From: an uncultured Nesterenkonia sp.
GTDB lineage: Bacteria > Actinomycetota > Actinomycetes > Actinomycetales > Micrococcaceae
Assembly: GCA_946221825.1 (NCBI GenBank)
Contig: CAMINA010000032.1
Location: 1 to 11,562 of the forward strand
Reading direction: 5' to 3'
DNA: 11,562 bases
A program made the position numbers and the translations under genes. Positions 1 to 7,387 of this stretch are shown one piece after another. Positions within the stretch are counted from its first letter, which is position 1. Every line of letters starts with the position of its first letter. The notes under the pieces were generated by a model that was not told where the DNA came from, did no database searches, and saw only the letters and a program-made list of their open reading frames with translations.

Positions 1-1
1 C

Positions 2-70
2 GTCCACGGCCGCTATGACGTGAAGCAGGGCGAGGCCCGGAGGCCCCGCCCTGGCCGGTCAGCCGAGTAG
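2..70 (+). CDS. Possible 3' end of a convergent gene (partial, unidentified)
   Basis: Reading from base 2, the frame is open for 22 codons up to a TAG at 68-70. Nearly all of these codons end in G or C, as expected for coding DNA in this genome, and the other two plus-strand frames hit stops within the first 21 bases. The visible residues begin VHGRYDVKQGEARRP and match no family I recognise. The stop abuts the phnE stop, so the two genes would be convergent with no gap. The stretch is very short and overlaps a hairpin, so it could also be non-coding. Confidence 0.3.
   Translation, partial: VHGRYDVKQGEARRPRPGRSAE
26..53 (-). terminator. Possible hairpin terminator after phnE
   Basis: The arms at 26-37 and 42-53 pair over 12 positions with one A/C mismatch around a 4-nt loop (CAGGGCG and GGCC paired with GGCC and CGCCCTG). 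The hairpin starts 18 bases downstream of the phnE stop on the minus strand. No T-run follows, so termination is inferred from the stem and its position alone. Confidence 0.4.
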
Positions 71-1903
71 TCAGCGCATCAGCCGGCGCACGAACACCGA
101 GAGCGCCTCGATCAGCAGCACGACGGCGACCACTGTGATCAGGATGTAGGTCACCACCTCCCACTGCAGGGTGCGGCGGGCCATCTCCAGCTGGTATCCG
201 ATGCCGCCGGCTCCCACGATGCCCAACAGGGTGGCCGAACGGAAGTTCACGTCCAGCTGGTAGAGCACGTGGGAGACCACAGCGGGCGCGGATTGGCGCA
301 TCGTCGCGGCGAAGAAGACCTGTGCCCGCCCGGCCCCGCCGGTGACCAGCGCGTCCTGGACGCGTACGTCGGTCTCCTCGATCGAGTCGGCCACGAGCTT
401 GGAGAGCAGGCCCATGGCACCCAGCGCCAGAGCCAAGGTTCCGGCCACCGCCCCGAGGCCCATGATGATGATCAGCAGCAGCGCCAGGATCAGCTCCGGG
501 ATGCCGCGGGTCACCACGATGATCATGCGGAAGAACTGAGCCACACCGGGGCGCGGGGCCACGTTGCGTGCCGCCAGCGCGCCCACCGGCAGGGCCAGCA
601 GGGCACCCAGGAAGGTGGCGGCCAGGGCGATCTGAATGGTCACCAGGATCTGAGCGAAGATCGTGGAGCGGATGTCACCATCCTGGGGCGGGAACCAGCG
701 TTGGCTCTCCTCCGGCAGCTCCGCAAACCCGGCGAGGAAGGCAGAGATGTGGAACTCCCCGGTCAGCACCTCCCAGGAGCTGACATCCGCGTCGGTCCAG
801 GAGGCGACGAAGGCCAGCAGCGCACTCCACTCGATGTAGATGATCGAGGCCAGGATCAGCGCCAGGGTCAGTCCGATGTAGCTGAACCGAGCGATCCGCG
901 CACCGTCCCAGGGCGGAATGGTCCGACTGCCCAGCGCGGGCCGGGACTCCAGCCGCTCCCCCGACCAGCGCGCGCGCAGCTTCTGCCAGGCCCACAGCAC
1001 ACCGAATCGGCTGGGCTCAGCCCGTCCGAGCAGCTTCATGCGCAGACGCCCGGAGATGATCTCCACCAGGATGCACAGCAGCAGGACGATCAGGCCCAGG
1101 GCCAGCAGCCGCGGATAGTTGCCCACGCCCTGGGCGGCACGCAGGTCGGCGCCCAGACCGGCCACACCTACCCAACCGAGCAGGACCGAGGCACGCAGGT
1201 TGATGTCGAACCGGTGCAGAGCGTGAGCGATGATCGCCGGCATGATCCCCGGCAGGACGGAGCCGAAGATCTGCTGGATCCGCTTGGCCCCGGCGGTCTC
1301 CTGCGCTTGGCGGGGCCCATCGTCGTGGTCCTCGATGGCATCGGCGTACATCTTGCCGAGCATGCCGATCGAGTGCAGACCCAGGGCCAGGATCCCGGCG
1401 ATGGCACCGGCGCCGAAGCCGTAGACGCGCAGGAAGAACAGCGCCAGGATGAGCTCCGGGATGGCTCGCATGATCACGATGAACACCCGGGACGAAGTCC
1501 GCAGCGCCGCCGAACGGCAGGTGCTCCGCGCGGCCAACAGGGCACACGGGATGGAGAGCAGCACCGCCAGCAGCGTGGCCAGCAGCACGATGCTCAGAGT
1601 GGTCAATGTCCCCTGCAGCAGCTCTCCCGCTGGCGGGAAGTCCAGCGGCAGGGCACGCTGCATGAAGTTCTGGGTGTTGGACCAGGAGTCCAGCAGGGAG
1701 GCGGGGTTGATCCGCAGGTCGATGACCGACCAGATGCCCCCGGCCAGGAACAGACCCAGGACCACCGCGACGGTGATGCCGCGCAGCGAGGGCTTGGGCA
1801 GAGTGCGGTGGTCGCTCGGAGGCGCAGGCGCGCCGGAGCCGGCGTCGGCGTCGGCCTCGGGCGCTGAGACTGTCTGTGGACGTTCGTCTGTCGGGACGGC
1901 CAT
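71..1903 (-). CDS. phnE: Phosphonate/phosphite-type ABC transporter permease, two PhnE domains fused
   Basis: Membrane permease of a PhnCDE-type importer, moving phosphonate, phosphite or a related phosphorus ester across the cytoplasmic membrane. At 610 residues it is about twice the usual PhnE length. It is an internal duplication: residues 145-157 (MRAIPELILALFF) match 465-477 (TRGIPELILALLL), and 232-251 (FDINLRASVLLGW...) match 550-569 (LDVNFRSATLLGI...). Each half carries about six hydrophobic segments and a binding-protein-dependent permease domain (about 90-285 and 410-605), joined by a polar linker at about 286-335. The N-terminal 35 residues are polar and cytoplasmic. The ATG at 1903 lies two bases after the phnC stop, so translation is probably coupled. 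The frame stays open 61 codons further upstream, but that part lies inside phnC and reads as low-complexity shadow sequence. The family assignment is firm; the true substrate is unknown. Confidence 0.9.
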   Translation of the reverse strand: MAVPTDERPQTVSAPEADADAGSGAPAPPSDHRTLPKPSLRGITVAVVLGLFLAGGIWSVIDLRINPASLLDSWSNTQNFMQRALPLDFPPAGELLQGTLTTLSIVLLATLLAVLLSIPCALLAARSTCRSAALRTSSRVFIVIMRAIPELILALFFLRVYGFGAGAIAGILALGLHSIGMLGKMYADAIEDHDDGPRQAQETAGAKRIQQIFGSVLPGIMPAIIAHALHRFDINLRASVLLGWVGVAGLGADLRAAQGVGNYPRLLALGLIVLLLCILVEIISGRLRMKLLGRAEPSRFGVLWAWQKLRARWSGERLESRPALGSRTIPPWDGARIARFSYIGLTLALILASIIYIEWSALLAFVASWTDADVSSWEVLTGEFHISAFLAGFAELPEESQRWFPPQDGDIRSTIFAQILVTIQIALAATFLGALLALPVGALAARNVAPRPGVAQFFRMIIVVTRGIPELILALLLIIIMGLGAVAGTLALALGAMGLLSKLVADSIEETDVRVQDALVTGGAGRAQVFFAATMRQSAPAVVSHVLYQLDVNFRSATLLGIVGAGGIGYQLEMARRTLQWEVVTYILITVVAVVLLIEALSVFVRRLMR

Positions 1904-1905
1904 GA

Positions 1906-2706
1906 TCAGACTGAGGCTCCGCTCGGTGCGGGGACCGCGGGCAGCACGGCGGAGTTCCCATAGATGGACATCGCCCGTTCGTGGGTGATGTTGGCCGAGC
2001 TGTCGTCGAGGACCAGTTCGCCGTGCCGCAGGCCGAAGACGCGTTCGCCCCACTGCAGAGCCAGCTCCACCTGATGCAGGCTGCACACCACGGTCAGGCT
2101 GTCCTCCCGGGCGATGCGCGCGATCAGCGACATCACCTGGTTGCTGGACTCCGGGTCCAGGGAGGCCACCGGCTCATCGGCCAGCAGGATCTTGGGCTGC
2201 TGGACCAGGGCGCGGGCCACGGCCACACGCTGCTGCTGGCCGCCGGAGAGGGTGTCGGCGCGCTGGAAGCGCTGATCGGCGAGTCCCACGCGCTCCAGCT
2301 GTTCCAGGGCCCGCTGACGGACCTCCTTGGGGTAGCTGAAGAGCCCGACGCGCGGCCCGCGCAGGCTCCCGAGCGCGCCGGTGCACACGTTCTCCAGTGT
2401 GGACATGGAGCCCACCAGGTGGAACTGCTGGAAGACCATGCCGATGTCCCTGCGCAGCCGACGCAGCTCAGACCTGCCGGCCTGGGCGACGTCGGTGCCC
2501 AGCACCCGGACCTCCCCCTCCGTGGGGGTGTGCAGGCCGTTGAGCAGACGGAGCAGGGTCGACTTCCCTGAGCCTGAGAGTCCCAGGAGGATCGTGAAGG
2601 TTCCCGGGCTGACATCGAAGCTCACGTCCTTCACCGCAGTGGTGGAGGGGGCGAAGAACTTCGTGACGTCTCTCAGGCTCAGGTCATAATCGGTCGGCAC
2701 AGACAA
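1906..2706 (-). CDS. phnC: Phosphonate/phosphite-type ABC transporter ATP-binding protein
   Basis: Cytoplasmic ATPase that energises the PhnDE importer. All nucleotide-binding motifs are present in the 266 residues: Walker A GLSGSGKST at 42-50, Q-loop FQQ at 92-94, signature LSGGQQQR at 153-160, Walker B ILLADEP at 173-179 and switch histidine H211. The stretch FHLVGSMSTLENV after the Q-loop is characteristic of PhnC proteins. The start is TTG at 2706: an AGGAG lies 8 bases upstream, whereas the next possible start (GTG, two codons in) would sit too far from it. It lies 36 bases after phnD and 2 bases before phnE in one operon. Length and motif order are normal for the family. PtxA (phosphite) is an alternative name that cannot be separated by sequence reading alone. 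Confidence 0.92.
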   Translation of the reverse strand: MSVPTDYDLSLRDVTKFFAPSTTAVKDVSFDVSPGTFTILLGLSGSGKSTLLRLLNGLHTPTEGEVRVLGTDVAQAGRSELRRLRRDIGMVFQQFHLVGSMSTLENVCTGALGSLRGPRVGLFSYPKEVRQRALEQLERVGLADQRFQRADTLSGGQQQRVAVARALVQQPKILLADEPVASLDPESSNQVMSLIARIAREDSLTVVCSLHQVELALQWGERVFGLRHGELVLDDSSANITHERAMSIYGNSAVLPAVPAPSGASV

Positions 2707-2714
2707 GGGAGTTT

Positions 2715-2719
2715 CTCCT
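2715..2719 (-). promoter_or_regulatory. Ribosome binding site deciding the TTG start of phnC
   Basis: AGGAG on the minus strand with an 8-base spacer to TTG at 2706-2704. It supports the TTG over the downstream GTG at 2700. Confidence 0.7.
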
Positions 2720-2742
2720 AGACAGGGCGGCGAAGGACGGCG

Positions 2743-3738
2743 TCAGCTGTCGCAGGCTTCGGCTTCGGTGATCTCGCAGACTTCGCGGATGCCGTCGTAG
2801 AGGTCGTCCTCCACCGGGGTGTACTCGTAGGACTCCTCCGGCAGGGAGCATTCCTCGGCGGAGTCGCAGTAGCCTGCCTCCACGAGGTTGTCCACGTTGA
2901 TCAGCTCATCGTCGAAGAGACCGCGCAGGGTCTCCTGAGTCTCCTCATCGAGAGTCTCGGTGTTCATGAAGATCGGGGAGGCAGGGATCAGCGGGGACTC
3001 CCAGACGACCTCATAGTCGTCCTCCTCGAGCTCCCCGCGCTCAGGCAGCAGCGTGGTGACCATGGAGTCGTAGGCGAAGGCCAGGTCGCACTGTCCGTCC
3101 AGCATGGCCAGCACCGAGCCGTCATGGGAGCCCGGCATCTGAGCGTCCACGTCCTCCATCGGGTCCAGACCGGCCTCCATCATGCCGGCCGAGGGGTAGA
3201 GGAAGCCGGAGGTGGATCCCTGCTCCACGTAGCAGACGCTGCGGCCCTCGGCGCCCTCCAGCGACTCGATGTCCGAGCCCTCGGGTACCAGCGCGTAGGA
3301 GACGTAGCCGGCCTCTTCGCCTTCCTCTTCGACGCGGCCACCGAGGACCTCGACCTCGGCGCCCTGATCACCTGCACGGACATAGGTGAAGGGCGAGCCG
3401 ATGGCCATATCGGCCTGACCTGCGATCAGAGACTCGATGACGGCGTTGTAGTCAGTGACGCTGCTGAACTCGACCTCACGGCCAGTCTCCTCCTCCAGGA
3501 CCTCCATGAGCAGCTCGAAACCGGCCTCGAGATGGGTGGCGTCCTCGGCGGGAACACCGGTGAGGGTGATGACGTCGTCGCTGGTCTCCGAGGCCTCGGC
3601 GTCGCCGTTCTCCGCCCCGTCGTTCTCATCGGCGGCGGATTCGCCGCAGGCGGTCAGGGCGAAGATGCCGGCGATCCCGGCGGTGGCCAACCGCACGAAA
3701 GGGGTCCTTCGGACGGTCTCGGTGGTCTCAGCTGACAT
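2743..3738 (-). CDS. phnD: Phosphonate/phosphite-type ABC transporter substrate-binding lipoprotein
   Basis: Membrane-anchored extracellular receptor that delivers substrate to PhnE. The 331 residues begin with a basic, then hydrophobic, signal peptide ending in lipobox LTAC, with C31 as the lipidated residue, followed by a short acidic linker (32-54). The PhnD-type domain (about 56-331) contains TDYNAVIESL at 95-104 and the anion-binding loop GSTSG at 174-178, equivalent to the Ser-Thr-Ser phosphonate-binding motif of PhnD/PtxB. D224 lies in a second conserved loop (AYDSM). Six further cysteines (169, 217, 291, 297, 321, 329) could form three disulfides outside the cell. The protein is very acidic. 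The ATG at 3738 has AGGAGGAG 7 bases upstream. The frame is open 76 codons further upstream, but that stretch lacks a signal peptide at its start and runs into the regulator region. First gene of the operon, divergent from the tetR remnant. Phosphonate versus phosphite cannot be decided here. Confidence 0.9.
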   Translation of the reverse strand: MSAETTETVRRTPFVRLATAGIAGIFALTACGESAADENDGAENGDAEASETSDDVITLTGVPAEDATHLEAGFELLMEVLEEETGREVEFSSVTDYNAVIESLIAGQADMAIGSPFTYVRAGDQGAEVEVLGGRVEEEGEEAGYVSYALVPEGSDIESLEGAEGRSVCYVEQGSTSGFLYPSAGMMEAGLDPMEDVDAQMPGSHDGSVLAMLDGQCDLAFAYDSMVTTLLPERGELEEDDYEVVWESPLIPASPIFMNTETLDEETQETLRGLFDDELINVDNLVEAGYCDSAEECSLPEESYEYTPVEDDLYDGIREVCEITEAEACDS

Positions 3739-3784
3739 ACGTCGGCTCCTCCTGCTCGAATGTGAGTGATTCGGATCTGGGCAC

Positions 3785-3813
3785 AGCAGAACTGCGCACA
3801 GTGCGCCACTCAA
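3785..3813 (-). promoter_or_regulatory. Candidate phnD promoter with a palindromic operator in the spacer
   Basis: On the minus strand a -35-like TTGAGT (3813-3808) is followed after 17 bases by a weak -10-like TCTGCT (3790-3785). Between them is a perfect palindrome, GCGCAC-A-GTGCGC, at 3794-3806. The size and position suit a TetR-type operator acting on phnDCE, but the -10 matches consensus at only three positions. The palindrome is seen directly; the promoter is inferred. Confidence 0.35.
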
Positions 3814-3942
3814 TCGAGGCGACGTGAACAGAAGGAGACTCTCAGGCGGGACCCAGGTAAACCCCCGGCGAAACCGGCGGGCCTCTGCGATGGCCTGGGA
3901 TCGCACCCTGATAGGCCGCTCACTTGTCTGTGGGGACGCCAG

Positions 3943-4484
3943 ATGCCTCGGCGGTGCCCACCGCATTCTGGACGTGGCCTCGCGGCTGTTCTACGAGCAG
4001 GGCATCCACTCAGTGGGAGTGGACACCATCGCCGCCGAGGCAGAGGTGACCAAGCCGATCCTCTACAAGAACTTCGGCAATAAGGACGGTCTGGTCCAGG
4101 CCTATCTGACACAGCGTCACCACAGATGGTGGCCCACGTTGGAGGCCGCCATCTGTGGTGGCAGAGGCCCCACGGGCATTGGCGTTCTTCGACGTCTATA
4201 TGGAGGACGCCACAACGGTCACCCGCGGCTGCGCCTACCTGAACGCGGCCGCGGAGCTCAGTGAGGAGCACCCGGCCTACCCGATCATCCACGAGCATAA
4301 GCACGCCATCTGTCAGCGGCTGCGAGAGCTGATCGAGGAGGACTGCCCGCAGATCTCCGATGCTCAGCGCACTGCCGATCACCTCTTCCTGCTGCTGGAG
4401 GGCGCCTTCACCCACCACCGCATCTACGGCGGACAGCTTCTGACCGAAGCCCGCGAGATCGCAGAGGGGGTCCTGCGCGCCTGA
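3943..4484 (+). pseudogene. TetR-family transcriptional regulator, frameshifted
   Basis: Remnant of a TetR-type repressor. The helix-turn-helix region (RILDVASRLFYEQGIHSVGV..., with TKPILYKNF as recognition helix) is read in the frame that includes the codon at 3962. The ligand-binding domain (ALAFFDVYMEDAT..., RGCAYLNAAAEL, LLLEGAFTHHRI) is read in the frame that includes 4155 and ends with TGA at 4482. The join falls at about 4151-4158: dropping one base, for example T4154, gives a continuous ...TLEAAIVVAEAPRAL.... The natural start is probably ATG 3943 (MPRR, preceded by GGGGA at 3932-3936), which needs a second one-base correction at about 3955. Both corrections together give 179 residues, a normal TetR length. 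Starts already in the helix-turn-helix frame are GTG 3824 and ATG 3890, but their leader residues do not look like a TetR N-terminus. Divergent from phnD, so it may once have controlled phnDCE. Sequencing error is an alternative to true decay. Confidence 0.75.
4118..4160. repeat. Imperfect 16-bp inverted repeat at the tetR frameshift
   Basis: The arms CACCACAGATGGTGGC (4118-4133) and GCCGCCATCTGTGGTG (4145-4160) pair at 15 of 16 positions, with the remaining one a possible G-T wobble, around an 11-nt loop. The right arm contains the point where the tetR reading frame breaks. Confidence 0.75.
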
Positions 4485-4546
4485 GGCGAGCGTGGGTGCG
4501 GACAGGATGCGGCCCCCACCTGCCGCCCGAGACTCGCACAGACAGC

Positions 4547-4580
4547 ACGAGGCCCCGCAGGATCTCCTGCGGGGCCTCGT
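4547..4580. terminator. Bidirectional terminator between tetR and proX
   Basis: A perfect 16-bp inverted repeat: ACGAGGCCCCGCAGGA at 4547-4562 and its complement at 4565-4580, with a 2-nt loop. A looser outer pairing is possible (GACA at 4541 with TGTC at 4582). It sits between two convergent genes, 62 bases after the tetR stop and 33 bases after the proX stop. There is no U-tract, as is common in high-GC actinobacteria. Confidence 0.8.
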
Positions 4581-4613
4581 ATGTCGCGGCAGAGACTCAG
4601 CCTGCCGCTCAGA

Positions 4614-5531
4614 TCACTCGCCGGTCAGCTCCTCGATGATCTCGGGGTGAGCCTCGGCCCACTCCACGGCACCCTCGGCGTCACCGTCGTGCTCCTCCAC
4701 GACCAGACGCTCCAGCTCGGCATACTCATCGTCGCTGAGCTCCAAGTCAGCCATCCACTCGGCGACCTCCGGGAACTCCTCCGAGAAGTCGGCGTTGGCC
4801 ACGAGGTTCAGCGTCTCCTCCTCGCCGTAGAGGCCCTCCGGATCCTCAAGATCCTTCAGGTCCCAGGAGCCGTAGGCCCAGAAAGGACGCCACAGGGTGA
4901 CCACGATGTCCTCTTCGGCCTCGATCGCGTTGTCCAGCTCAGAGAGCATGGCCGCGGTGGAGGACTCCACCAGATCGAAGTCGTCCAGACCATAGCCCGG
5001 CATGACGTCATTCTCCGTAGTGGCCATGTGACCGGCGCCGGCCTCGATGCCCACGATCTCGCTGTCGAAGTCGGCGGCGTTCTCGCTGAGCTCCTCGATG
5101 GAGTCGATCTCGGTGTACTCGGGCACCGCCAGCGTCAGCACAGCTCCCTCGTAGTAGGCACCGAGGTCCTCGAGGTCGTCTCCGTGGGCGTCCATGTACT
5201 CGGCGTGGGTTCCGGGCAGCCACGCCGAGGGGTAGACGTCGATGTCGCCGTCGGCCAGACCCTGGTAGACCGGGGCGGCGTCGCCGAGCGCTTCGATCTC
5301 GACGTCGTAGCCCTGCTCCTCCAGGATGTGCTGCCACAGGAACGTGGTGGAGGAACCGTCGGTCCAACCATCGATGTAGCCGAGGGTGATGGTGCCGCCG
5401 CCACCGTTTCCGCCGTTGTCGTCACCGTTGCCGTCGCCGTCGTCCCCGCCGTCGCCGCAGGCGCTCAGCGCCAGGATGGCCGCGGCTGAGAGCCCGGTGA
5501 GGGTGGTGAGTCTGCCCTTGCGTACTGCCAT
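4614..5531 (-). CDS. proX: Glycine betaine/proline-type ABC transporter substrate-binding lipoprotein
   Basis: Extracellular receptor of a compatible-solute importer (OpuAC/ProX family). The 305 residues start with a lipoprotein signal peptide: basic N-terminus, hydrophobic core, lipobox LSAC with C25. A spacer of only Gly, Asp and Asn follows at 26-46, then the OpuAC domain (about 47-305). Family hallmarks are ITLGYIDGWTDG at 48-59, YPSAWLPGTH at 100-109 and VTLWRPFWAY at 211-220. W56, W104, W214 and W218 are candidates for the aromatic cage that binds quaternary ammonium groups. The protein is very acidic. The ATG at 5531 has AAGGAG 7 bases upstream. It is the last gene of proV-proW-proX, 47 bases after proW. 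Substrate could be betaine, proline betaine, choline or carnitine; the family is certain and the ligand is not. Confidence 0.9.
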   Translation of the reverse strand: MAVRKGRLTTLTGLSAAAILALSACGDGGDDGDGNGDDNGGNGGGGTITLGYIDGWTDGSSTTFLWQHILEEQGYDVEIEALGDAAPVYQGLADGDIDVYPSAWLPGTHAEYMDAHGDDLEDLGAYYEGAVLTLAVPEYTEIDSIEELSENAADFDSEIVGIEAGAGHMATTENDVMPGYGLDDFDLVESSTAAMLSELDNAIEAEEDIVVTLWRPFWAYGSWDLKDLEDPEGLYGEEETLNLVANADFSEEFPEVAEWMADLELSDDEYAELERLVVEEHDGDAEGAVEWAEAHPEIIEELTGE

Positions 5532-5578
5532 TGTTCTGCTCCTTCTATCCTCTGGTGCGTTGTGTGCTGTCTGTAGGT

Positions 5579-6514
5579 CTATGCGGGAGCAGGCCCGGCG
5601 GCTTTGCCGAGGCCCTTCCCCTTGGATCGGATCAGGCGTCCCACCAGGCTTCTTCCGGAGCCGATGGAGGCTGTGACGCGGTCGAGGTAGATGGCCAGCA
5701 TGACCACGCAGAGGCCAGCCTCCAGCCCGAGGCCGAGGTCCAGGGTGTTGATCGCCCGGCTGACCTCATTGCCCAGTCCGCCGGCACCGACGAATCCGCC
5801 GAAGACCGCCATGGACAGGGCCAGCATGATGACCTGGTTGACTCCAGCCATGATCGTCTTGGTGGCCAGAGGCAGCTGGATGCGCATCAGGATCTGCCAG
5901 GGCGTGGAGCCGAAGGCGTGCCCGGCCTCCACGACCTCCTGGTCCACCTGGCGGATGGCCAGTTCGGTGAGGCGCACTCCCGGAGGCAGCGCGAAGATGA
6001 CCGTAGCGAAGATGCCGGCCGCCATCCCCAGACCGAACATGGCCATGGCGGGGATCAGCCAGACCAGAGCGGGCATAGTCTGCATCAGGTCCATCACCGG
6101 CCTGACCACGTTGGAGACCACACTGTTCTTCGCCGACAGCACGCCCAGCGGGATACCGATGATCAATGCGACGACGGCGGCGACCGCCACCAGCGCCAAG
6201 GTCTCCATGGCGTTCTCCCACTGGTCCGCACTGATGATGAACACCATCAGGGGGATCGCCAGCAGAGCCATCTTCCAGTCACGCAGGAGCCAGCCGACCA
6301 GCACGAAGATCAGCGCCAGCACCAAGGCGTCCGGGCCGGCCAAGAGATCGGCCAGGCCGCCGGAGACAGTGCTGAGCGCGGCGTCGGCACCGTCGACCAC
6401 GGCACTGAAGGTGCTGGTGAGCCAGTCGAAGGCGTCCTCGAGCCAGCTGCCGTAGGGGACGCGCGGAACCCCGGCGCCGTCAGTCTCCTGAGCCAGAATG
6501 ATGCTCTCGCTCAT
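5579..6514 (-). CDS. proW: Glycine betaine/proline-type ABC transporter permease
   Basis: Integral membrane channel subunit of the compatible-solute importer. The 311 residues hold a hydrophobic core of about six to seven segments between residues 62 and 280. The ProW signature MQTMPALVWLIPAMAMFG is at 144-161, and the cytoplasmic EAA loop that contacts the ATPase (EAGHAFGSTPWQ) is at 196-207. The N-terminal 60 residues are amphipathic, as in ProW/OpuAB, and the C-terminal tail is basic. The start ATG overlaps the proV stop as ATGA (6514-6511) and is preceded by AGGAGG with a 6-base spacer, so it is both coupled to proV and able to initiate on its own. One permease species is seen, so the channel is probably a homodimer, unlike the fused PhnE in the same window. 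Confidence 0.92.
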   Translation of the reverse strand: MSESIILAQETDGAGVPRVPYGSWLEDAFDWLTSTFSAVVDGADAALSTVSGGLADLLAGPDALVLALIFVLVGWLLRDWKMALLAIPLMVFIISADQWENAMETLALVAVAAVVALIIGIPLGVLSAKNSVVSNVVRPVMDLMQTMPALVWLIPAMAMFGLGMAAGIFATVIFALPPGVRLTELAIRQVDQEVVEAGHAFGSTPWQILMRIQLPLATKTIMAGVNQVIMLALSMAVFGGFVGAGGLGNEVSRAINTLDLGLGLEAGLCVVMLAIYLDRVTASIGSGRSLVGRLIRSKGKGLGKAAGPAPA

Positions 6515-7362
6515 GCCGCACCTCCTGGAGCCGGGATGCTCGCCGGGTCGATCTCCTCGACAAAGCGGGCCACGTAGTCATCAACCGGCTGGGTCACCAG
6601 ATCGTAGGCAGTGCCCTGCTGAACGATTCGGCCGTCCTTCATCATCGCGATCCTGTCCCCGAGGCGGATGGCCTCATTGAGGTCATGGGTGATGAAGACG
6701 ATGGTCTTGCCCAGATCCTTCTGCAGCTCCAACAGCTGGGTCTGCATATCCCGACGGATCAGCGGGTCCAAGGCGGAGAACGCCTCATCCATGAGCATGA
6801 TGTCGGTGTCGGCGGCCAATGCGCGGGCAAGTCCCACGCGCTGACGCATCCCGCCGGAGAGCTCATCGGGACGGTGATCGCCCCACCCGTCCAGGCCGAC
6901 CATGGCCAGAGCCTCCTCAGCTCGCTGGCGCTGCGCCTCCTTTGGCTCGCCCCGGACTTCCAAGGCGTAGGCGGCGTTCTGGGCGACGGTGCGGTGCGGA
7001 AGCAGTGCGAAGTGCTGGAAGACCATCGCCAGGTGTTCGCGCCGGATGGCGCGCAGCTCAGCCGGGGAGGCCGCGGTGATGTCCTGGCCCATGATCTCCA
7101 CGACGCCGTCGGTGGGTGGTTGGAGCCCGTTGAGCGTACGGATCAGCGTGGACTTGCCGGAGCCGGAGAGGCCCATCACCACGTAGATCTGTCCGGGCGG
7201 AATGTCGAAGCTGGCGTCGATCACCGCGGCCGTGCCGAGATGGGTGAGGTCAGAGCGCTCAGCACCCTCCTTCACCCGGCGCACGATCTCCTGAGGCCGC
7301 TTTCCGAAGGCCTTATACACATTCCGAACACTCACTGCCGGTTCGGCGGTGCTGGAGGTCAC
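6511..7362 (-). CDS. proV: Glycine betaine/proline-type ABC transporter ATP-binding protein, without CBS domains
   Basis: ATPase of the compatible-solute importer. The 283 residues contain Walker A GLSGSGKST at 64-72, Q-loop FQH at 115-117, signature LSGGMRQRVGLARAL at 168-182, Walker B IMLMDE at 188-193 and switch histidine H226. The insertion around residues 20-45 and the motif FQHFALLPHRTV are typical of ProV/OpuAA. ProV proteins are usually about 400 residues, with two C-terminal CBS modules that sense ionic strength. This one ends 14 residues after YVARFVEE, where those modules would begin. The start is GTG at 7362 with AAGGA 6 bases upstream; an ATG at 7367 is out of frame. First gene of the operon; a promoter candidate lies directly upstream. 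Confidence 0.9.
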   Translation of the reverse strand: MTSSTAEPAVSVRNVYKAFGKRPQEIVRRVKEGAERSDLTHLGTAAVIDASFDIPPGQIYVVMGLSGSGKSTLIRTLNGLQPPTDGVVEIMGQDITAASPAELRAIRREHLAMVFQHFALLPHRTVAQNAAYALEVRGEPKEAQRQRAEEALAMVGLDGWGDHRPDELSGGMRQRVGLARALAADTDIMLMDEAFSALDPLIRRDMQTQLLELQKDLGKTIVFITHDLNEAIRLGDRIAMMKDGRIVQQGTAYDLVTQPVDDYVARFVEEIDPASIPAPGGAA

Positions 7363-7387
7363 GTCATTTCCTTCGTCGAGGCTGAGA

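Noticed and set aside
269..1867. A 532-codon open frame on the plus strand opposite phnE
   Set aside because: The translation is Gln/Arg/Gly/His-rich low-complexity sequence with no domain. It is the complement shadow of GC-biased phnE codons.
3815..3840. GTTCAC on the minus strand near phnD as a PHO box
   Set aside because: Only one half-site matches; the second 11-nt repeat needed for a PhoP box is absent.
3824..3942. Extra N-terminal codons of the TetR gene from GTG 3824
   Set aside because: The residues are Arg/Gly-rich, unlike any TetR start, and the stretch lies in the divergent promoter region.
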